Shown here piece by piece: positions 59,215 to 64,000 of a stretch of 64,000 bases of DNA. The notes beneath the pieces were generated by a model. It was not told the DNA's origin, ran no database searches, and saw only the letters and a program-made list of their open reading frames with translations. Origin of the DNA: Gnetum montanum (taxonomy: Eukaryota; Streptophyta; Gnetopsida; Gnetales; Gnetaceae); assembly GCA_015680685.1 (NCBI GenBank), contig MNCI01016273.1, positions 2,113,625 to 2,177,624 of the forward strand, in the 5' to 3' direction. Numbering within the stretch: the first letter of the stretch is position 1; each line of letters opens with the position of its first letter. The position numbers were made by a program, and so were the translations under genes.

Positions 59215-62040
59215 GTGGTTCTGATGGACCTTCACTAGCCCTTAGCGCATGTGGCGGTGGTGGCATGGACAATCGTTGCCCTGCGACAACTACAACTTCC
59301 GAAGGCAGCCGAAAAGCCTCCAAGAGAGCCCTCATTTTCTCTTCCTTTCTTTTGGGATTGTTCACTATCCAAGCAGCTTTGCCAATGTGTGCAAGGACTA
59401 GAACCTCCCAAGGGCATGGAAGTGTAAGGAAGAGTTCTTTTAGATTAATAAACTAGACTGCAAACTATTTTCGTTCAATGTAGAACACTCGAATTGATAT
59501 CTATAACTATTGGTAGTCATTCATTTGTAGGGCCAAGTTCTCAGCGACCTCACGTTGCCCTTCAAAACACATGTAGAGAACCTCGATTTCTGCATTTGCT
59601 ATTTCCAATTTTTGTTTTGTCACTTTATGTGCTTGGAACTGACCCTCGTATAAAGAATATGAGGTGGCCACTTACTTTTCTAGGTTAGACCACTGTCTTC
59701 TAGCTATTAGCATAGCCGGGTTTGCATAGCGAAGGTTGGCCAACTCCATGTACTCTATCATTTCTTCAATCTATAGTTCCTTGAGGTGGTTTTCAACCTG
59801 GTTGTAGGCATTCAACCCATCAAAGATGGGTTGCCACACCTTGCATCCTTCCTGGAGCTACTGGAGTGCTTGGTTCAATTTGGCCTTGGTGACTTGAATA
59901 TGCTTTTCATTCACTTCCTTCTATAATCCCACTTGGTCCTTGTAATGATATTTAAGTTTCTCAAACTTAAGGGCTTCACTTTTCCAAGCAACGATTTTGA
60001 TGGCTGATTTCTGTCATAAGGCACAAACCTCCTCTGATTCTATTTTTTAGTGCTCAACCTCCTCACATCAACGTTCACCTTGGATAGCTCTTCCTACTAT
60101 TGTTGGATAAAACTTTTCATGTGCTAATTTTCATCACCAACATTGCACAAGTGATGAACTTTCGCAGTCAACCTAACATTCTCCTGGTGAACCTCTATCA
60201 AGTCCTTGTTTAGATGATATGCATGAACGTCTACCAAGGACTTATCAAAGATCACCAACTCTTGCTCATCCTCAACTATCTAGAGTTTGACTTGAAGCTG
60301 TTGAAAAGCTTCATCTCTAGTGAGTTCATAGTTGAGGAGAGTTGGATCAGCAAGTTGGGCCCTTAATCAAGCAAATTCGGTTGCCAAGCATTGATAATTG
60401 GCTTGAGCAACTTCAAGTTACCCCTCTAAGATGAGGCTCTTACCACTTGCTGAGAGAAGCTCTGACTAGGTTGCAGTGATGCACTTCGGAAGATCAAAGA
60501 CATCCAAAAGCGATTGCCTGGTTCCCACCAGTCAGTCCAACAGTTCTTCATGTTGGGTTGCATCGATCCTGCTACGTGAAGTCTTGTCAGATGCCTGTAC
60601 ATCTTCGAGTCCATGTACATCTGATATAGGTGCCGCTAGTGCATTAAGGGCTGTAGCAATCGTGTTGGCAACCACTTCAACCATAATCTTTTGTCCCTGG
60701 TGCTACATCACTAGGATTGTTGCCCCCTCTCCATCTTCCAAGAGTACCGAAAAAGTAGCAGCATTTCCTAAAATTTCAGGAAAGAAATGTTGGGTGGATA
60801 CCATTACTTCTCAGACACTAGGATCAGGTTTTGTGGGTACTTGTGTTTGGGCGATAGAGAACATTGGCCCTACTCTTTCTAATAGACTTATTGATCGAGC
60901 CACTTACTCCAAGTGGCTTATTATAGGGTGATAGACAAAAGTGTCTTCTCCTTCAACGGTCCCTCTAGATTGCTCTTATTGGCTCAAGAGTGATTGTTGA
61001 ATTTTGTGTATATGTTCTGTGATGGTTTATGAACCCGACCTCGTTGTTTGCATAAGTGGTGGAGGTGGTTGCTACTCTTCCTTAGTTTGTGTGGTGGTCG
61101 TAGTCTTTTCTTTCATCATTTCCCACCATGAGGCAATCGAGACATGCTGAAGTGTATCGCTAGCATATCATGCTATCCCTACCCATTTGCATAATTTCTT
61201 GATTAAGCAGGAAAAGGGTAGAGCCTGCCTTCCATGTTCACTTTCAGCGAATCTTTTCTCAATCTCTAAAAACAACAACTGTGGAAGGCTCATTAGGAAT
61301 TCTCTACTTAGAGCGACACATGCACAAGTGGAGAAGGCAGTGATCTTGCTGGGTCTCATTGTTGGGTTCAGGTGCTAAAATGCAATTTTTGAATATACCC
61401 TCTCTACGGTGGTCAAAATGCCAAACTCTTTGCAATCCACCCCATAGCACCGCATGATCCACTCCCCTTTTACCTCGGGATTTGCTTGCTTAGCGATCTC
61501 TGCCACATTAGCTCTGGTCTCAGGCAACCCCACAACTTTGTGTGGTCCCTTCCACAAAGTAAACGACATAGATGTCCTTGATTCTTACTCTAGATCTTGA
61601 CTGCCAATTTTTCCAAAAGAGATAAGTCTCTCCTAAATATCATTCACCACTAGATGTGATGATTGGCCACATAGGAGAGTTTTGCAATTGGAGCTTCACC
61701 TCTTCTGGTGCATTCTCAAGGAATGGTCCAAACTTCAACTCTTGCAGGACCATTCATTGCACCTCCCTTGGCCTAATAGCATTAAGACATGCCTGGGTCA
61801 AGGTGACCTCAAGCCATGGTGCCATCATTGAAGTCTCATCCCCTTAAGATTTTTTGCTAGGGATCTCCTCTTTAGGAATCTGATGAATAGATTCCATATC
61901 AAGCCCTTTGTAGAGGAGCCCAGTTGCATGGGAGCCCTCCTCGTGCTCTGGGAGCTGCACACCTCATCCTCTTCCCGTTCTTGGTCTCTTGTCCCTTGGT
62001 TGTGATGGTCCTTCTCCTCTTGGATGCCTTGGTTTTAGTG
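59215..62040 (-). pseudogene. ORF2, second copy: globular domain plus coiled coil
   Basis: This is the minus-strand homologue of 17055-19845, with the same order of parts. EVKGEWIMRCYGVDCKEFG (61480-61410) matches the QWDWL.KAYGRDKTFGE region. FLMSLPQLLFLEIEKRF and ALPFSCLIKKLCKWVGIA (61300-61168) match HLYLMEIMRRF and ALPFPCLIRKLCQHAGI. LLEDGEGATILVM (about 60735) matches LETGEGATVVVM. A K/E/Q-rich coiled coil follows, and the end HIGKAAWIVNNPKRKEEKM (59380-59325) matches NIGTLAWMAQDPRNEEEK. Several stops and frameshifts break it. Two independent copies show that this is a standing part of the family. Function is unknown. Confidence 0.65.
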
Positions 62041-62439
62041 TCATATACAATCAAACATAACCACAAATTAAATTGTGCACAAGTTGCTTAAAATATGGCC
62101 CTCATACACCTTCTCAGTTTGATTAAGTTCTGGTGCTGGCACGTGCATCCCATTAAATTTTCTGAAGTATTAGTTGATGGGTTAGAACCAAAAAACAATA
62201 AGCCATGAGTTGGAGTTTGAGTTTAAACTATTTTTTTGTTGCTTCCCTTAAGAGGTGTTAAGTCTTTATTGATTTTAATTATGCGTAATTAATTAATTTC
62301 AATAGACCTCACCCCCCAACAACTGAGAGCATACCTCCGGTTGCTAAAGAGGGGAAGGATAGGTTAATTAGGATGCACAGTAGACAACGTAAGTGCTTGG
62401 AAGAAGAGGTGAGGTAGAAAAAATGAAAAATCTCCCCCC

Positions 62440-62590
62440 AATTTGTTTGCAAAATGAGAAAAAATGTAATGCACAATGGGGGTATATATAGAGTTTTGGT
62501 GTTGTGTCGATGGGGCTGCATATACAAGGTTGCGTTGACGCAGGTTGTGCGCATTGACCAACGTTGACCAGCCAAATAAAAGCCCAAAAA
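62440..62590 (-). promoter_or_regulatory. Promoter-like block upstream of the second ORF2
   Basis: On the minus strand CTCTATATATACCCCC (62493-62478) is a strong TATA box. Upstream are repeated short motifs with GCGTCAACGCAACC and GTCAACGTTGGTCAATGCGC. The position, a few hundred bases before ORF2 and separated from it by a G-rich leader, is the same as for the internal promoter of E1. Confidence 0.5.
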
Positions 62591-62799
62591 ATGGATTTAA
62601 AATGCCAAATTGGGGCGATTGAAGAGCTTGAGAGATTGGGAACTCGACTGAGAGAAAGAGGAAGGTAAGTGGGGTGAAAAAGGGAGTCAAAAGTAGGAGA
62701 ATTCTGTGAGAAAGAACACCATGGAGAACCAATCGAGCGATGGGTATCATGAAGATAATCAACCAACAAAATCAAGAGGATGGGAGACTAACAAATGGG

Positions 62800-64000
62800 A
62801 CCATGGATATGCAAGTAGGTCCTCCCCATAGCAGGTAGTAGTCGTAGTAGCCCTTGCATATCATTGACACTTGAGTCCATGGGCTCAAGAGTCAAGGAAT
62901 GGTGATCGCAAGTTAATACTCTCATCCATGAGAACCTACCGAAGCATTAGGAGTTCATGGAAATCATGACAAACTATCAAAACATAAGACAGGCAGTGAG
63001 GTGAGTCATGGAGAGAAATGGGTGAAGAGAGAGGAGTGAGAATTGGAATTCTGAGTATTAATCACATGAAACCCCATGTGAAGTTGTGGTTAAGTAACCC
63101 AATAGAACCTTTTCCAAGTTCAGACACAAAACCAACCACATACAATGACATCACAACAACATGTGAAGACCTGTCCACCCTCAAGAGTACAAGAATGCAC
63201 TCACAGAGAATCACCACTCCAACATGTGTGAGAGGAAGGAAGTGAAACAGGACTAAGTTAGAGGGGACGAAGCAAGTCCCATAACTAGTGCTTGTGGCCC
63301 ATGAGAGGCAGTCTAACGGGTGTGCTTTGAATTCCCACATAGTGATGATTTTATTTTTTATTTTTATTTTGTGGAAACCACACCATGCAAAGACCCATGC
63401 TTGGTTGCATGCATTTGACCAAGGAGTGTGCTTTGAATCCACATGTTTTTTTTTTGTTGTTTTTACGATGAGGACCACACCATGCAAGGTCAAATTGCCA
63501 GGGAGCTTCCTTGTAGAAAAGAACTTGGAGTGGTAATAAATCCATGAGGACACTCCCGCAACCTAAGGGATAGAAAGGTATGACGAATGGTGTATTCCCC
63601 TTAAAGTCACACTTGATTCAAACCATTGGGTCATCCCTGAGTCTGTGAACTACACAAGTCACACATTAATTAAAATTTTTTTAAGGGAAGAGGGTTTGCA
63701 TGTTTCCAAAGGGAGGAAAACCATGGAGTGCATGAATGGGTGGATGACATGGACTCACTATTGATTTTATGAGATGAAAGTAGATGTAAATTCCAAGAAC
63801 AACAATGTGAGGGTGGGAGCGAGATAAAATAGATGGACCATTTCATGCGACCCATCACAACGAAAACCAACTACACCACACAACTGATGACAATAAGATG
63901 ATTTATTAGCATCCAACTAGAAATTAAATACACACACATATAAATAAGCAACAAAGAAATGGAAAAGTAATTAAAGAAAGAAAAATTTAGTAAGAATTGG
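62800..64000. other. No gene seen
   Basis: The only open stretch of note (63553-63062, minus) lies over a tandem duplication with A/T-rich inserts and shows no recognisable motif. This would be leader or LTR of the minus-strand element or unrelated sequence. Confidence 0.4.
63320..63500. repeat. Tandem duplication, 106 bp offset
   Basis: GTGTGCTTTGAATTCCCAC...ACCACACCATGCAAAG at 63320 recurs as GTGTGCTTTGAATCCAC...ACCACACCATGCAAGG at 63426. Both have an A/T homopolymer-rich centre. Confidence 0.75.

Noticed and set aside
59082-59456. 124-codon plus-strand ORF
   Set aside because: The minus strand here matches the C-terminal tail of ORF2 (AW...EEK motif). The plus frame is its shadow.
63062-63553. 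163-codon minus-strand ORF
   Set aside because: It covers a tandem duplication with A/T-rich inserts, has no recognisable motif and overlaps other frames of similar length.

Overview
This window looks like nuclear intergenic DNA of a large-genome land plant. It is AT-rich, CpG-depleted and almost entirely made of nested, decayed Ty3/gypsy LTR retrotransposons of the Tat/Ogre-Athila (OTA) kind. No bacterial or organellar genes are visible. The age and layering of the elements would suit a gymnosperm or another slowly purging genome, but the species cannot be fixed from the sequence. One possible host gene is present: an F-box/kelch-like locus near 51.2-52.5 kb, in a higher-GC island.

Left and centre (1-35 kb). 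The main material is a Tat-like family read on the minus strand. Copy A has gag-protease at 7566-4330 and a tRNA-Asn primer-binding site at 8428-8411. Copy B has a gag N-terminal part at 34965-34020, RT/RNase H/integrase at 24780-21400, and a polypurine tract at 11640-11623 next to a composite LTR (11622-8429). On the opposite (plus) strand each copy carries a related multi-exon gene (273-3718 in A, 28363-33367 in B) with matching splice sites. A diverged tandem array of about 182 bp units (25440-28010) lies just upstream of the copy B gene. An Athila-like element (E1, 12205-20826, target duplication AATAA) is inserted inside copy B. It has clean LTRs, a decayed tRNA-Asp primer site, a broken gag and a second long coiled-coil ORF. 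That ORF is preceded by an internal LTR-like promoter.

Middle (35-50 kb). This part holds short tandem repeats, LTR-promoter debris and a structurally complete minus-strand element (C, 41160-49953, target duplication TATAC). Element C has a tRNA-Asn primer site, gag and protease but no polymerase. Its two LTRs differ in the copy number of an 18 bp U3 repeat, and an assembly gap (47333-47610) falls in a repetitive part of gag.

Right (50-64 kb). After the F-box/kelch-like locus come several LTRs of the E1 superfamily in both orientations, inserted into one another (54738-55752 and 57340-58988). A second, minus-strand copy of the coiled-coil ORF follows (62040-59215), also with a TATA box and repeated motifs upstream.

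How the parts fit together: both structurally complete elements lack reverse transcriptase and would depend on relatives such as the Tat copy B pol. Two element groups carry extra genes, one sense with an internal LTR-like promoter and one antisense with introns. Most promoters seen here consist of short, rapidly changing palindromic or tandem motifs just upstream of TATA. Nearly all coding regions carry stops or frameshifts, so these are fossils. Statements about homology come from reading by eye, and no database search was possible.
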